From CAYMZZ01 sp047600605 (GTDB lineage Bacteria > Bacteroidota > Bacteroidia > Chitinophagales > Chitinophagaceae): DNA of 64,000 bases. The stretch lies in the NCBI GenBank assembly GCA_047600605.1, contig JASGKK010000003.1, positions 62,001 through 126,000 on the forward strand, written 5' to 3'. This document shows, one piece after another, positions 42,492 to 52,375 of this stretch. The notes under the pieces are model-generated. The model was given only the letters and a program-made list of their open reading frames with translations. It had not been told where the DNA came from and made no database searches. Positions within the stretch are counted from its first letter, which is position 1, and each line of letters begins with the position of its first letter. The position numbers and the translations under genes were made by a program.

Positions 42492-44264
42492 ATGAACAAA
42501 CTATTTTTTTCCTTCCTGCTCCTTTTATGCTCACTTGCGTCTCCTGGGCAAAAAGGAAATTTCGGCATCCTTACCTATACTGTTCCGGCCGGCTATCAAC
42601 TGGTAAAAGCCGATAACCTGCTTACCTATTTCAGACAGGATACTAAAACCGGAGCCTACTGCAAGTTTGTGATCTATCAAACCCTTCCGGACCAGGGTAG
42701 CCCGCAGCAGAACTTCGATTTCTTCTGGGACAATATGCTCAAAAAAGCATTCAATGTGACAGGCGCAGCAAATATGCAGCCCGCCGGGATCTTAAAAGGA
42801 TGGCAACTGCTGATGGGTACTACCATCTATGCAGATAATGGCGTAAATACAATGGCTATTCTTACCAGCTTCAGTGGTAAAAACATCATGCAAAACGTAT
42901 GTATCCTTTCGAATGCCGATATCTATAAAGCCGACATCGAGAGCTTCATCGCTTCCGTAGATGTATCAGAAGAAATTGCTGCAGCTCCTGTTCAAAATAC
43001 AAACACCAACCAAGGAGCTACACAGCCGGCCAGCTCCGTTGTGGGATTGTGGACCGTGCGTGACGACCAGACACTGGGCATTTTCACGGGCAATACCAAA
43101 GACAACACCATTGGCTACTTCAGGCACGGATACTCATTTAACGCAGATAGAACCTACAGCTATTATAATAAGATCTTTTTAACCCGGTCCAAGACCATCT
43201 CCTTTGCTTACGAAACCGGCACCTGGTCTGTAAATGGCAACCAGCTTACCGTTACACCCACCAAAGGACAAAACGAAGAGTGGAGCAAGAGTGCCAGCGG
43301 TGAAAAAGATGAATGGGGACACCGGCTCAAAACCACAACCCGAAAATTAGAATCCGTTACCTACACCTTTAGCAAAAAAACATCGCCGGTCGATCACCTC
43401 ACACGCCTGGTGCTGCAGTATGATAAAGAGACAGACCGCGATGGAAAGTATTACGATAAAAGCCTGCACCAGTGGATGTACAGCCCGCTCGATAACGATG
43501 CCGGCGACCTGCCACCGGGAGTGAAGTTGACGGCTGCCGCAACAGCAACTACTACACCGGCTTTACCAGCAACAACAACCACATCTGCCAATGTAAAATA
43601 TGAAGTATGGATGTGCCATTGCTATACCACGGGATCGCTGTCGTCGATGGCATTTAAAAGTGTAGTGCTTTCCCCCGATGGTAAGTGCCTGTATTATCTG
43701 CCCGAAAAAGGATTGAATGGCATTACTCCGGCCAACAGCAATGAAAGTGGCAGCTGGGGCAGTGTAACAGACAAAGGCAAAATGCTGCAGCTGCGCAATG
43801 AGCGATACGGAAATATGGAGCTGTACAAAATATCCGCTACCGCCATGAGCCGGTACTCCGATCTGAAAAGCTCTATTTATAAAAAAGTAAAACCGGTAGA
43901 TGGCTTACGGTTTGAAGGAGCTTATTCGCCGGAGTTGTCCTATTACAACGGGAAGACGGATGTCATTTCGCGACAGATCGACCCCAATAAACGCCCTATT
44001 ATCTTTTTTAAAAAAGATGGCACTTATATCAATGAAGGTATCGAATTCAGCAACCTCACCCTCAATGATCCTTATGCCCTGGGCAAAGGGACCTATGAAG
44101 TGGTGAATTACTCACTGATACTTACAACGCAAAGCGGGCGCAAGTTGCAGGTAGCATTTACTCCTGTACTGGACGCAAACCCTGCCGCTACTAATAATAG
44201 CGGATTGATCATAAACAATAACCTGTTCTACAGACTGGGAAAAGACTTTGTTCCGCATAACTAA
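42492..44264 (+). CDS. Large secreted protein of unknown function, C-terminal lipocalin-like domain
   Basis: 590 aa with signal peptide (MNKLFFSFLLLLCSLASPGQ). The first 160 residues resemble a small beta domain (YTVPAGYQLVKADNLLTYFRQD, CKFVIYQTLPDQG) often found in Bacteroidota exported proteins. The middle and C-terminal part contain repeated lipocalin-like segments with pattern SFNADRTYSYYNK, TGTWSVNGNQLTVTPTKG and KGTYEVVNYSLILTTQSGRK. A truncated relic of the last domain lies at 30524-30910. It is 22 bp before the giant secreted gene and likely forms an operon with it. Function unknown. Confidence 0.75.
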   Translation: MNKLFFSFLLLLCSLASPGQKGNFGILTYTVPAGYQLVKADNLLTYFRQDTKTGAYCKFVIYQTLPDQGSPQQNFDFFWDNMLKKAFNVTGAANMQPAGILKGWQLLMGTTIYADNGVNTMAILTSFSGKNIMQNVCILSNADIYKADIESFIASVDVSEEIAAAPVQNTNTNQGATQPASSVVGLWTVRDDQTLGIFTGNTKDNTIGYFRHGYSFNADRTYSYYNKIFLTRSKTISFAYETGTWSVNGNQLTVTPTKGQNEEWSKSASGEKDEWGHRLKTTTRKLESVTYTFSKKTSPVDHLTRLVLQYDKETDRDGKYYDKSLHQWMYSPLDNDAGDLPPGVKLTAAATATTTPALPATTTTSANVKYEVWMCHCYTTGSLSSMAFKSVVLSPDGKCLYYLPEKGLNGITPANSNESGSWGSVTDKGKMLQLRNERYGNMELYKISATAMSRYSDLKSSIYKKVKPVDGLRFEGAYSPELSYYNGKTDVISRQIDPNKRPIIFFKKDGTYINEGIEFSNLTLNDPYALGKGTYEVVNYSLILTTQSGRKLQVAFTPVLDANPAATNNSGLIINNNLFYRLGKDFVPHN

Positions 44265-44286
44265 ACCGGCCACCGGCACTACTCTT

Positions 44287-47200
44287 ATGAAAAAATATAC
44301 TGCCGCAGCAATGCTGCTTCTCATGGTATGGAGTACGCAGGCACAGCGCAACGATACGGAGCTCAACCGCGACTCCATACTCGACTGGCGATACCTCGTC
44401 AACGCATCGAGGCCGGCAGCCAGCAAACCCATCAAAGACGACAATGTGCCGGGAAGCAGCTATACGGTATGGCAGCAGCAGGCAGCCGCTACGTTGTTTA
44501 ACTGGGTGCAGCAATCGTACCGCCCCCGTGGACTCGTTATACGCAACCTGCTCACGGAAAATCAGCAGTGGTGGCTTAGTGGTGCCCCTGCCCTGCATAG
44601 TTATGGTATCCAACTCGCCGGGTTTGCAGCACATTTCGTGAATGGCAAATTAGACCTCCGCTGTTGCGAGATCGGACACTACCTGGGTCTTGCCTTCAAC
44701 GGTTTTCCCGGCGATTACCTGCAGGGAGGTTTCAATCCCGATGGCCTGTACCTCTTTGCTGAGCAGGCACAGTTCAGCACGGGCGATACCGATGACAAAT
44801 TAAAGTCGGAGGGTGTCGACCGGCAGATCTTGCCGCATCTGCGTCCCTATCGCACTTACCTCGACCACTACCACGACAATGGCAAAGGCTGGAACAGGGT
44901 CGGCGTGGTGGTTACCAAAAACGGTGAATGGCCTTTTAAACCGGTGCTGGTAAAGGATGCGGTGGATTATATCAACCGGCAACTGGCGACCTACCCGGGC
45001 ATTGCGCAAAAAAATCCTTACGCAATGGATGCTGTAAAGAAGGCCCTGGAGCGATTAAAACCCTATTACAATGAAGCAACAAAACTAAAAGAGACCAATT
45101 TTTACAATGCCATGCTCAAAGACGAAAGCGAGCACGCCATCCTGGATCCCCGCGTTATCATCAATGGGTTGACGGTCGATAAAACATTTCCCGAGTACCG
45201 CATGCTGGTCTCGGCCAGCCGGCAAATCATTGAACAATCCAAAACCGACAACCCGCTGTGGCTTTATATGACTTTCTCGCGCAATGGTGAAGCTGTCGGT
45301 AATCCCACCCAATTCGATCCCCAATTTTCCACCGAAAGAGACTATCTCGTAAATACGCTGCTGCGTAATTTCAACTTTGAGTACGCCAGCAAGTGGCTGT
45401 CGCAGCCCGAAAAGATGAAGAATATTGCCTACACGCCTGTGAATGCTCCTGCTACATCTTCCGGTAATACTGTAACTGCACCTGCAGGTATTTCGGCTAC
45501 TGCAGCTTCGAAAAACAAAGATGCCTATACCATTTTGTATGAAGATTTTGACGGTTACCCAACCGGCACCTTTTCTGCAAAAGGCTGGCATACCTATGGC
45601 CGTAGTGGGCATAGTTTTGAAAATGCCACATTGAACACAGTAGGCGCGCAAACGGGGAAATGGATCTCCATACCTGACCCGTATACCTTCTATCCTGATT
45701 TCACAAAGCCACTGCCGGCCAGTTTTACGGTGAACTATGATGTTTATTTTGGAAATACTATTACAAATAAGAGAACCCCTGTTTACTTCAGATTGGACAC
45801 CTATGACACTAATCCGAAGAAAAGCAACCCGATAGACCTGCACGATATCAACCGAAATGGGTTCCAGTTTGCACTTGCATTGAGTGGAGAAGCAGAGACC
45901 AGCAAAAGGTATATGGAGGCGAAATATGATGAAGTAACTAAAACAATAAAAGTTACTGGCTTAAAAGCAAATGAGGTGACGCATGTAAGTGTTTCTGTAA
46001 ATGGTTCTTCGCTGACAATAACTGTAAATGGCAGGGAGGTGATGCGCGATGATACTGCGCTCCCCACAGGCAAAACATTTAAACGATATGGCTGGTACTG
46101 CGGGCAAGCAGGCATATACCTCAGCAATATCTATGTCAAAAGCGGCACACCCGTTCAGTCCAGCAATCTGCAGGAGCCACAGTTTGCAGGCGTTGTAAAA
46201 GACCCGAACGTGCCTACTGGTACAGCGGCCACTTTTGAATCCGCTCCTTATACCTTCACTCCATTGCCCAAACTCGATAAGCTGCCCGCCCTCTCTTATC
46301 CTACGGGGTTTAAAAGCAGTATGCCGGCTTTGCCTGCAAGCAGCAACAAAGCAGCAGCAGCGCTGAAAATAGATCACAAATTCCCCGAAAGATCAGCTGC
46401 GCTGGCCAGTATATCCAATACAGTCGTTTCCGCAGATGGGTTTAAAAAACTGATCGGCGATATTCGCGAGCTGGCTTCAAATAAATTACAACAGGCCAAC
46501 AGCGCTAAGATCGACAGCTATCTTCAATCAAAAAAGATCAATACATCAGCGGCTATCAGCAAGCTGGCCGTCGATGCCTGGCTGGAGAGCAAACCCACTA
46601 CAGCACTTTACCTGTTTTGCAAAGCATTGCAAGCCGACTATGCCGATCTGCTTACGGCCAATAACCTGGCTTCATTGCTTATCACTTACGGTTATGCCGA
46701 AAAGGCCATTCCTCTATTGTTATACATCAATAAACAAACAGGTGGCGCCCCTGAAGCCCTTTCCAACCTGGCCAATGCTTACTACAATCTTGGGGACCCT
46801 GCTACTGCGATAAGCTTTGCAGAAAAATGTATTGTAAAAGATAGCCTTAACGCTACCGCCAATAAAGTGGCTGCTTTTACTCACCTCAACAAAGCCGCAC
46901 AATCATCGGGCAAGGCAGAAACCGAAAAAGCAATAGGTTACTTAAAGCAGGCATTAAAATCGGGTTACAATAAAGAGGCCTCCGACATATTGTCTAAAAT
47001 AGAAAGCAATCATCAGAACGCTGCAGATTTTGCAAACACTAATTTTAAAGAATTCCCACTGCTGAAACGCATTCAGTTGCCGGCAATGCCGGAAGATCTG
47101 CACCAGATGAAATCATTTAACGATCAGCTGGAACTGGAAAAAAGTGCGCTCAGCAAAACAAAAGATGAAATATTCGCAGCAACCAGAAAGATTCCTCAAC

Positions 47201-48204
47201 CGAATTTGAAACAAATGACAGCAGCTGCCAGCCAGAACAGAAATGTAACCCTGATGATCACGAAAGCGGCTGCCATTATCAATCAAACCAGCGCCTGGTA
47301 CCTGAAGATGAAAGCCGATCTGGAGCAGGTCTTTAGGCTCGATAAAAAGGCACTGGATGATAAGCACAACGAGAAAATGAAAGCGATCGGTAAGAAATAT
47401 CTCGCCCTGCTAAATAAGCTGGAAGGCGGTGAAGGAAATGCGGATGAAGAAGAGGAAATAGAACGGTTAATGAGATTGCGTTGCGAAGAATACAATAAAG
47501 AATCAGCCGCCTACCTGTCGAACGTAGCCAAACTCACTAACCAGTTTGCCCAGCGAAGTGAACATGTAAGCCGTATCTACTGCAGGGATTATGCCAACTG
47601 GATGCCTGTACAGTTGCTGGACAACAGTAACCGGTTTTTCCTGGAAGCACAACGAATATACCTGACAGACATCAGCAAGATACTATCACTTTATACCGCC
47701 GTAGAACCCTGCATATATCCAACAGAGCAAGGACAAAAAGAGAAGACTACCGCCAAACCCAAACAATGGGAAGAACTGTATTGTGCCAATGTTAAAGGAT
47801 CATTGGGACTGGGTCCGGCCAAAATAAGTTTCAACTGTACCTCGATGAGCATATCCGGTGGCGAAGGGTTTGTAGGAGAAATGAATCTTAATTACAACGA
47901 GAATGGAACGTTTAAGGATGTCACTATTGGCGCAGGTGTTGGTGCAGAATGGCATACCGGCAAGAAAGAAATAGCAACTGCTTCTATCGGCGCTTCCGCC
48001 CTGGAATACCTGACTATCGGCGCGGGGGCTGACGGCAGTTTGCAGGTAACTGACTGGGGCATTTCTGCAGGCGCTTCTGTATCGGGTAGCATAGACAATG
48101 GTGCCCTGGGCGAAGAGATCAACATTGCCTCTATAACGGTTGGCTTTATATCGGGCGATACCACCATCGGGGGCGCTGTACCTGATGCATTGAGGTTAAA
48201 ATAA
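44287..48204 (+). CDS. Giant secreted multidomain protein of unknown function
   Basis: 1305 aa from MKKYTAAAML, chosen over a start 13 codons upstream because it gives a normal signal peptide (WSTQAQ). N-terminal region (residues 20-340) is of unknown family, with an unusual CCEIGHYLGLAFNG segment. A jelly-roll/LamG-like domain follows (about 405-610; begins YEDFDGYPTGTF). Then TPR-like helices (about 770-880), a long charged coiled coil (about 970-1110) and a Gly-rich beta region at the end (about 1180-1300; e.g. TIGAGVGAEW, ISAGASVSGSI). It is coupled to the 590-aa gene. The layout suggests a surface or envelope machine; function unknown. Confidence 0.72.
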   Translation: MKKYTAAAMLLLMVWSTQAQRNDTELNRDSILDWRYLVNASRPAASKPIKDDNVPGSSYTVWQQQAAATLFNWVQQSYRPRGLVIRNLLTENQQWWLSGAPALHSYGIQLAGFAAHFVNGKLDLRCCEIGHYLGLAFNGFPGDYLQGGFNPDGLYLFAEQAQFSTGDTDDKLKSEGVDRQILPHLRPYRTYLDHYHDNGKGWNRVGVVVTKNGEWPFKPVLVKDAVDYINRQLATYPGIAQKNPYAMDAVKKALERLKPYYNEATKLKETNFYNAMLKDESEHAILDPRVIINGLTVDKTFPEYRMLVSASRQIIEQSKTDNPLWLYMTFSRNGEAVGNPTQFDPQFSTERDYLVNTLLRNFNFEYASKWLSQPEKMKNIAYTPVNAPATSSGNTVTAPAGISATAASKNKDAYTILYEDFDGYPTGTFSAKGWHTYGRSGHSFENATLNTVGAQTGKWISIPDPYTFYPDFTKPLPASFTVNYDVYFGNTITNKRTPVYFRLDTYDTNPKKSNPIDLHDINRNGFQFALALSGEAETSKRYMEAKYDEVTKTIKVTGLKANEVTHVSVSVNGSSLTITVNGREVMRDDTALPTGKTFKRYGWYCGQAGIYLSNIYVKSGTPVQSSNLQEPQFAGVVKDPNVPTGTAATFESAPYTFTPLPKLDKLPALSYPTGFKSSMPALPASSNKAAAALKIDHKFPERSAALASISNTVVSADGFKKLIGDIRELASNKLQQANSAKIDSYLQSKKINTSAAISKLAVDAWLESKPTTALYLFCKALQADYADLLTANNLASLLITYGYAEKAIPLLLYINKQTGGAPEALSNLANAYYNLGDPATAISFAEKCIVKDSLNATANKVAAFTHLNKAAQSSGKAETEKAIGYLKQALKSGYNKEASDILSKIESNHQNAADFANTNFKEFPLLKRIQLPAMPEDLHQMKSFNDQLELEKSALSKTKDEIFAATRKIPQPNLKQMTAAASQNRNVTLMITKAAAIINQTSAWYLKMKADLEQVFRLDKKALDDKHNEKMKAIGKKYLALLNKLEGGEGNADEEEEIERLMRLRCEEYNKESAAYLSNVAKLTNQFAQRSEHVSRIYCRDYANWMPVQLLDNSNRFFLEAQRIYLTDISKILSLYTAVEPCIYPTEQGQKEKTTAKPKQWEELYCANVKGSLGLGPAKISFNCTSMSISGGEGFVGEMNLNYNENGTFKDVTIGAGVGAEWHTGKKEIATASIGASALEYLTIGAGADGSLQVTDWGISAGASVSGSIDNGALGEEINIASITVGFISGDTTIGGAVPDALRLK

Positions 48205-48218
48205 AAGACGGGATATAT

Positions 48219-48533
48219 TTATGGAGTATCCTTTTTGTTCTGTTGCGTAAATACGGAAGGCATCAGTTCAATATTATGCTTTGCTGCTACTTTTATCAGT
48301 ATGGGCATTAAGACAGATGCTCCCGGGATCAAGACAAACGGAATACCTATACCTATTAATTTTAGAGTGTCATCAAGCTGCGTCTTTAATAGGTGGTCCT
48401 GCTCAGCGCTTATCCTACCCGTTCCTATATACTGCCTGATGATAAGCAACGCTTCTTTATCATCTCCGTATTCCGTTTTTAATCCCTGCAGGAAATGATG
48501 GGCATGCTCTTCAATAATGGATTCGATATTCAT
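48219..48533 (-). CDS. Small protein with LETM1-like C-terminal segment
   Basis: 104 aa. The second half GIGIPFVLIPGASVLMPILIKVAAKHNIELMPSVF resembles the C-terminal part of LETM1-like proteins. No signal peptide. The N-terminal half is helical (ESIIEEHAHHFLQGLKTEYGDDKEALLIIRQYIGTG). It lies 38 bp after the DyP gene on the same strand and may share its transcript. Function unknown. Confidence 0.7.
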   Translation of the reverse strand: MNIESIIEEHAHHFLQGLKTEYGDDKEALLIIRQYIGTGRISAEQDHLLKTQLDDTLKLIGIGIPFVLIPGASVLMPILIKVAAKHNIELMPSVFTQQNKKDTP

Positions 48534-48571
48534 GGGTGATGAAACTGTAAGAGGTTGTAAAAAGCATTTAC

Positions 48572-49495
48572 CTAACCGCCAAAGCTATCCAGCATTTCAA
48601 AGGTAGGCACGAAAAATAAGGTACCCGTTTGCGGAGTGCTGAAATCCAGTATCCGGTCATAGTTGCCCTCCGGCACACCTACAAACATATTGGTCAGCAT
48701 CTTTTTTACCGTCTGGAATGAGCTGGCATAGGCAATGAAGTAGGTCCCCATTTCATTGCTGGCCACATTACCAAAAGGCATATTATCGCGTACAATCTTA
48801 AGGTCATCGCCCACATTGGCCAGTGCCGAATGTGCGTTGGAAGGCTTCACATCATCAGGCATTTCAATATCATCGGCTTTCGATCGCCCGATCACTTTTT
48901 CCTGCTCACTTACCGGCAATGACCTCCATGCCTGCAGATCATGAAGATATTTCTGCACAAAAAGATAACTGCCGCCTTTGTATAGCGGATCATCTTCGCC
49001 GATAACACCAAAATAAGCTCTGTCTTCTCCATGAGGGTTTTCCGTACCATCTACAAAACCCAGGATACTGCGGCTATCCCAGTACCTGAAGCCATGCACT
49101 TCTTCTATACTGATTGCCACCTCATTTAAGGTTTCTGTTATTGCAGTAGCGGCATCTATACAAAAGCTATATACATCGGAGCGGATATGCAGATGCAAAT
49201 CGCCCCTTGTTGCCACGGCCGTATGCTTAGCCCCGGTGATAGGAGCAAAGGCTTCAAACTCTTTTGGGAGAGGAACAGGCAGCTCCAGCAAGTGCCAGGC
49301 ATCAAAACCAATTCCTAAAACTACACTGGCACCGGCATCGGGAAATCTTGTACGTGCCGAATTGTTGAGGTTGCTGATCAGCCCGCAAAGGCTTTTAAAG
49401 GCTTCCTTAACAGCTACTCCCTGTTTAAAGTTCCATACCATAAAAATGGTATTGTTGTTGGGATAGTCCAGAACGTTTTGTGAATTGATACTCAT
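48572..49495 (-). CDS. Dye-decolorizing peroxidase (DyP-type)
   Basis: 307 aa from MSINSQNVLDY, chosen over an in-frame ATG 11 codons upstream. The DyP hallmark GFVDGTENP (GXXDG box) is present, with the proximal haem His in KPSNAHSALAN and the downstream Arg in LKIVRDNMPFG. No Tat or Sec signal, so it is cytosolic; no encapsulin gene is next to it. It oxidises phenolic and dye-like compounds with peroxide. The small LETM1-like gene follows. Confidence 0.93.
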   Translation of the reverse strand: MSINSQNVLDYPNNNTIFMVWNFKQGVAVKEAFKSLCGLISNLNNSARTRFPDAGASVVLGIGFDAWHLLELPVPLPKEFEAFAPITGAKHTAVATRGDLHLHIRSDVYSFCIDAATAITETLNEVAISIEEVHGFRYWDSRSILGFVDGTENPHGEDRAYFGVIGEDDPLYKGGSYLFVQKYLHDLQAWRSLPVSEQEKVIGRSKADDIEMPDDVKPSNAHSALANVGDDLKIVRDNMPFGNVASNEMGTYFIAYASSFQTVKKMLTNMFVGVPEGNYDRILDFSTPQTGTLFFVPTFEMLDSFGG

Positions 49496-49621
49496 ATTAC
49501 TCTTAATAATTCGATTTCCTTCTATCAACTCCGGAATAGAGTTATATAGTTATACAGATCAGAAAAATAAACTTACAGAAAGAAAAATCGTTTTTGCAAA
49601 AAGCAATCCCTGCAGAGCATA

Positions 49622-50689
49622 TCAATACCGGTAACAAACGGCATTTATATTCATGCCGGCGCCTACTGATGCAAACAACAAAACATCTCCCGTATGCAGT
49701 TCATGTCCGGGTAATTGATTTTTCCGGACCAGGTCATACAGGGTGGGAATGGTAGCCACCGAACTGTTACCGAGCCAATGGATACTCATTGGCAGAATAT
49801 TTTCGGGCGCGGGACAATCATACAGCTTATAGAATCTCTCAATAATAGCCTCGTCCATCTTGGCATTGGCCTGATGTATAAATATCTTTTTGAGATTATG
49901 GATACTCACGCCATTTCTGTCAAGACATTCTTTCATTGCCACCGGCACATGATGTAAAGCGTATTCATACACCCTTCGTCCCTGCATTTTAATATAATGG
50001 ATATGCTGATCTGATCCGGGGTTTGACGAGGGGCCCATCCCGATATAATTCACTTCCTTCACGGCATGCGTCTGCGCCATACAGCCTATCACACCCTGGC
50101 CCGAGCTACCCACATTCTTATACTCCAGCACTGTGGCGCCGGCTCCGTCACTAAAGATCATACTGTCGCGGTCATAACGGTCAATAACCCTCGAAAGGGC
50201 TTCAGTACCTATAATCAATGCCTTTTTGGCAATACCGGCTTTAAAAAATGCATCGGCCTGTATCAACCCCTGCAACCAGCCGGGGCAACCGAATAAAATA
50301 TCGTAGGCAATACAGCCGGGATTTTCTATCTGCAGATCATGCTTAATAAGACTGGCCAGCGAGGGCACGGCCACCGACTGCACGGAATGGGGCAATACAT
50401 TTCCAAAATTGTGTGCTACGATCAGCTGATCGATTTCCTCTTTATCAATGCCGGCATCTTTCAGTGCCGCCGCCGCTGCGAGGCTGCCGATACCAGAGGC
50501 CGTCTGCCCTTCGGCAGCATATCGCCGCTCCTCAATGCCGGTAATAGCCGCAAATTTGCGAATGATCTCAGCGCCATCCTGTGGCAACTGCTTGCCATCT
50601 GCATAAAATGCCTGCTGCGAAAAAGCTTCATTTGGCTGAACGTTGCCGGGGATGTAAGCCCCTGAACCGGTAATAACAGATTGAAACAT
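49622..50689 (-). CDS. 3-oxoacyl-ACP synthase III-like enzyme (FabH family)
   Basis: 355 aa. Thiolase-fold condensing enzyme with the triad in sequence: Cys in LFGCPGWLQGL, His in IFIHQANAKM and Asn in WLGNSSVATIPTL. It also has the KAS III pattern LIIGTEALSR. It stands alone without ACP or other fab genes, so it may serve a secondary metabolite or branched-lipid start rather than core synthesis. Cytosolic. Upstream region of 317 bp holds only a weak hairpin. Confidence 0.92.
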   Translation of the reverse strand: MFQSVITGSGAYIPGNVQPNEAFSQQAFYADGKQLPQDGAEIIRKFAAITGIEERRYAAEGQTASGIGSLAAAAALKDAGIDKEEIDQLIVAHNFGNVLPHSVQSVAVPSLASLIKHDLQIENPGCIAYDILFGCPGWLQGLIQADAFFKAGIAKKALIIGTEALSRVIDRYDRDSMIFSDGAGATVLEYKNVGSSGQGVIGCMAQTHAVKEVNYIGMGPSSNPGSDQHIHYIKMQGRRVYEYALHHVPVAMKECLDRNGVSIHNLKKIFIHQANAKMDEAIIERFYKLYDCPAPENILPMSIHWLGNSSVATIPTLYDLVRKNQLPGHELHTGDVLLFASVGAGMNINAVCYRY

Positions 50690-51006
50690 ATAACTAAGTT
50701 AACTTGATAATCCAACAAATGAAAATAACACATAAAGACAAACGACCGGGCATATTAATCTCCCGGTACTCCCTGCATGCAGCAGTTTGCCGAATAGTTG
50801 GAAAATAGTACAATGTGGTTCCTGTCAACCCGTTTTGATCCATAAACAAAATGAGCAAAGAGGCAGAAAGTCCTCGATAAGCTATTTAGGAGATTGAATA
50901 CACGGTGATATTCGTCTTATTTATCCCGCAGTAAATTTAAGACAATTCAGCAAAGAGAACTAATTAAATGATGGACTATGGTTTCAATAATACATCATGC
51001 CGGCCA
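50690..51006. other. Intergenic region, no gene seen
   Basis: 317 bases between the KAS III gene and the phosphoesterase gene, both on the minus strand. It holds the KAS III promoter and a small dyad ACCGGG (50745-50750) with CCCGGT (50762-50767). No open frame of interest was seen. Confidence 0.55.
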
Positions 51007-52179
51007 TTAGATTTCTTTCTTTTGGCCATTATACAAAACCCGGTAATATTTCCCTCCTTCTATCAGCAATCCTTCCGAAGACCGGACTGGAAAGCTTTTG
51101 GAGTAATCTTTGGGGTGCCGGACATCAATGCCGGTTACTTTTCCTTTATACCTCCGGTTGACTTTTGATTGCAGGGTATGCCCTACCACTATTGATGTTG
51201 CATTAAGCCTGTTGAGCCCCCGCTCCACTTCTTCCTGTGTGAGGTCATCTCTGAAATAACCACGATACCAGGCGATACCCTTATTCGTGGATGTCAGCAA
51301 TTGCCTGAGATCTCTTTCCTTTTTGGGATAATAGGGTTTGTAATAATTACTGCGCACAATCCGGTTGATCTCATCCAGGTTTGTAGCATAATCAGACAAA
51401 TCCGGATGCACCCCTCCGTGCGCGAAAAGCGTTCCATTAATCCGTTCTATCACATTCTTACTGGCCATCCATTTGCCCAGAAAAGAATTGGGTCCATACA
51501 GATCCGTTTGCTGTTTTTCCAAAATCGCAGAAATATGAAAATACTTCTGTGAAGCCGTTTCGAAATTGCCCTGCATGTTTTTTAGTTCATGATTGCCCAG
51601 AATAAAATGAACCTTTCCTCCCGCCTTTGCCGCATCCCTTTCCAGCTTATAGATCAACCAGAGAACCTGTGTGGCCGAAAAGTCACGATCCACAAAGTCG
51701 CCCAGTAAAACCAAATGCCCTTTTCCAAATAGCCAGTTTAATTTTTGGTCAACCACTTTATTATTAATCAGAAAATCACGGAATGTTTTATACCCGCTTT
51801 CAATATCTGAAATCGCCAGTACTTTTTGATTGTCGTTGTAGGAATTTCCGGGAATGGCTATATCACCGGTCAGGGCAAACTCAAAACCGGTTGAGTCCAG
51901 GGGAAAGTAACAAGAAGCCATAACGGTTGAATCGGTACTATGGTCTTTTTGATCGACATAAAATCCATCAACCTGATTTCCCCTGATATAATTCACCGTC
52001 CAGGTACTGTCATTCTTATAAAAAACATACGGTCCATCCTTTTCCCAATTCATCATTACCGGGTTTTCTGCATACCGGAAACTCGCTCCGTGATATAGCC
52101 CAAACAGGATACCGCCAATACTCAGTGCCAGAAAGGTGACAGCAATATGCTTCAGATACCTGAGAATTCTTTTTTTCAT
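51007..52179 (-). CDS. PPP-type metallophosphoesterase, membrane-anchored
   Basis: 390 aa with an N-terminal membrane helix (HIAVTFLALSIGGILFGLYHG). Metal motifs: GDFVDRD, GNHEL, FAHGGVHP and GHTLQ. The first motif is SDIESG rather than GDIHG, so the usual metal-ligand His is replaced by Glu. The size and DIE variant suggest a Bacteroidota group of membrane-linked phosphatases. Substrate unknown; protein or phospholipid phosphates are possible. Confidence 0.85.
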   Translation of the reverse strand: MKKRILRYLKHIAVTFLALSIGGILFGLYHGASFRYAENPVMMNWEKDGPYVFYKNDSTWTVNYIRGNQVDGFYVDQKDHSTDSTVMASCYFPLDSTGFEFALTGDIAIPGNSYNDNQKVLAISDIESGYKTFRDFLINNKVVDQKLNWLFGKGHLVLLGDFVDRDFSATQVLWLIYKLERDAAKAGGKVHFILGNHELKNMQGNFETASQKYFHISAILEKQQTDLYGPNSFLGKWMASKNVIERINGTLFAHGGVHPDLSDYATNLDEINRIVRSNYYKPYYPKKERDLRQLLTSTNKGIAWYRGYFRDDLTQEEVERGLNRLNATSIVVGHTLQSKVNRRYKGKVTGIDVRHPKDYSKSFPVRSSEGLLIEGGKYYRVLYNGQKKEI

Positions 52180-52375
52180 TTTTTAATTTTCACCAAACGT
52201 ATCGGCGATTCTCAGCTCCTGAAATTAAATGTGATAAAGCCACCTCATCGCAGAATAAAAGATGCGCCGGGAAACTCAAAGTATCTTCATCCCGCCTTAC
52301 TATCATTTTGCAACGGTCTGCCGGTTGTTTGTCACCTCTCTTGCCGGGGGGGCCTTATAATTGTATTATTGCAAT

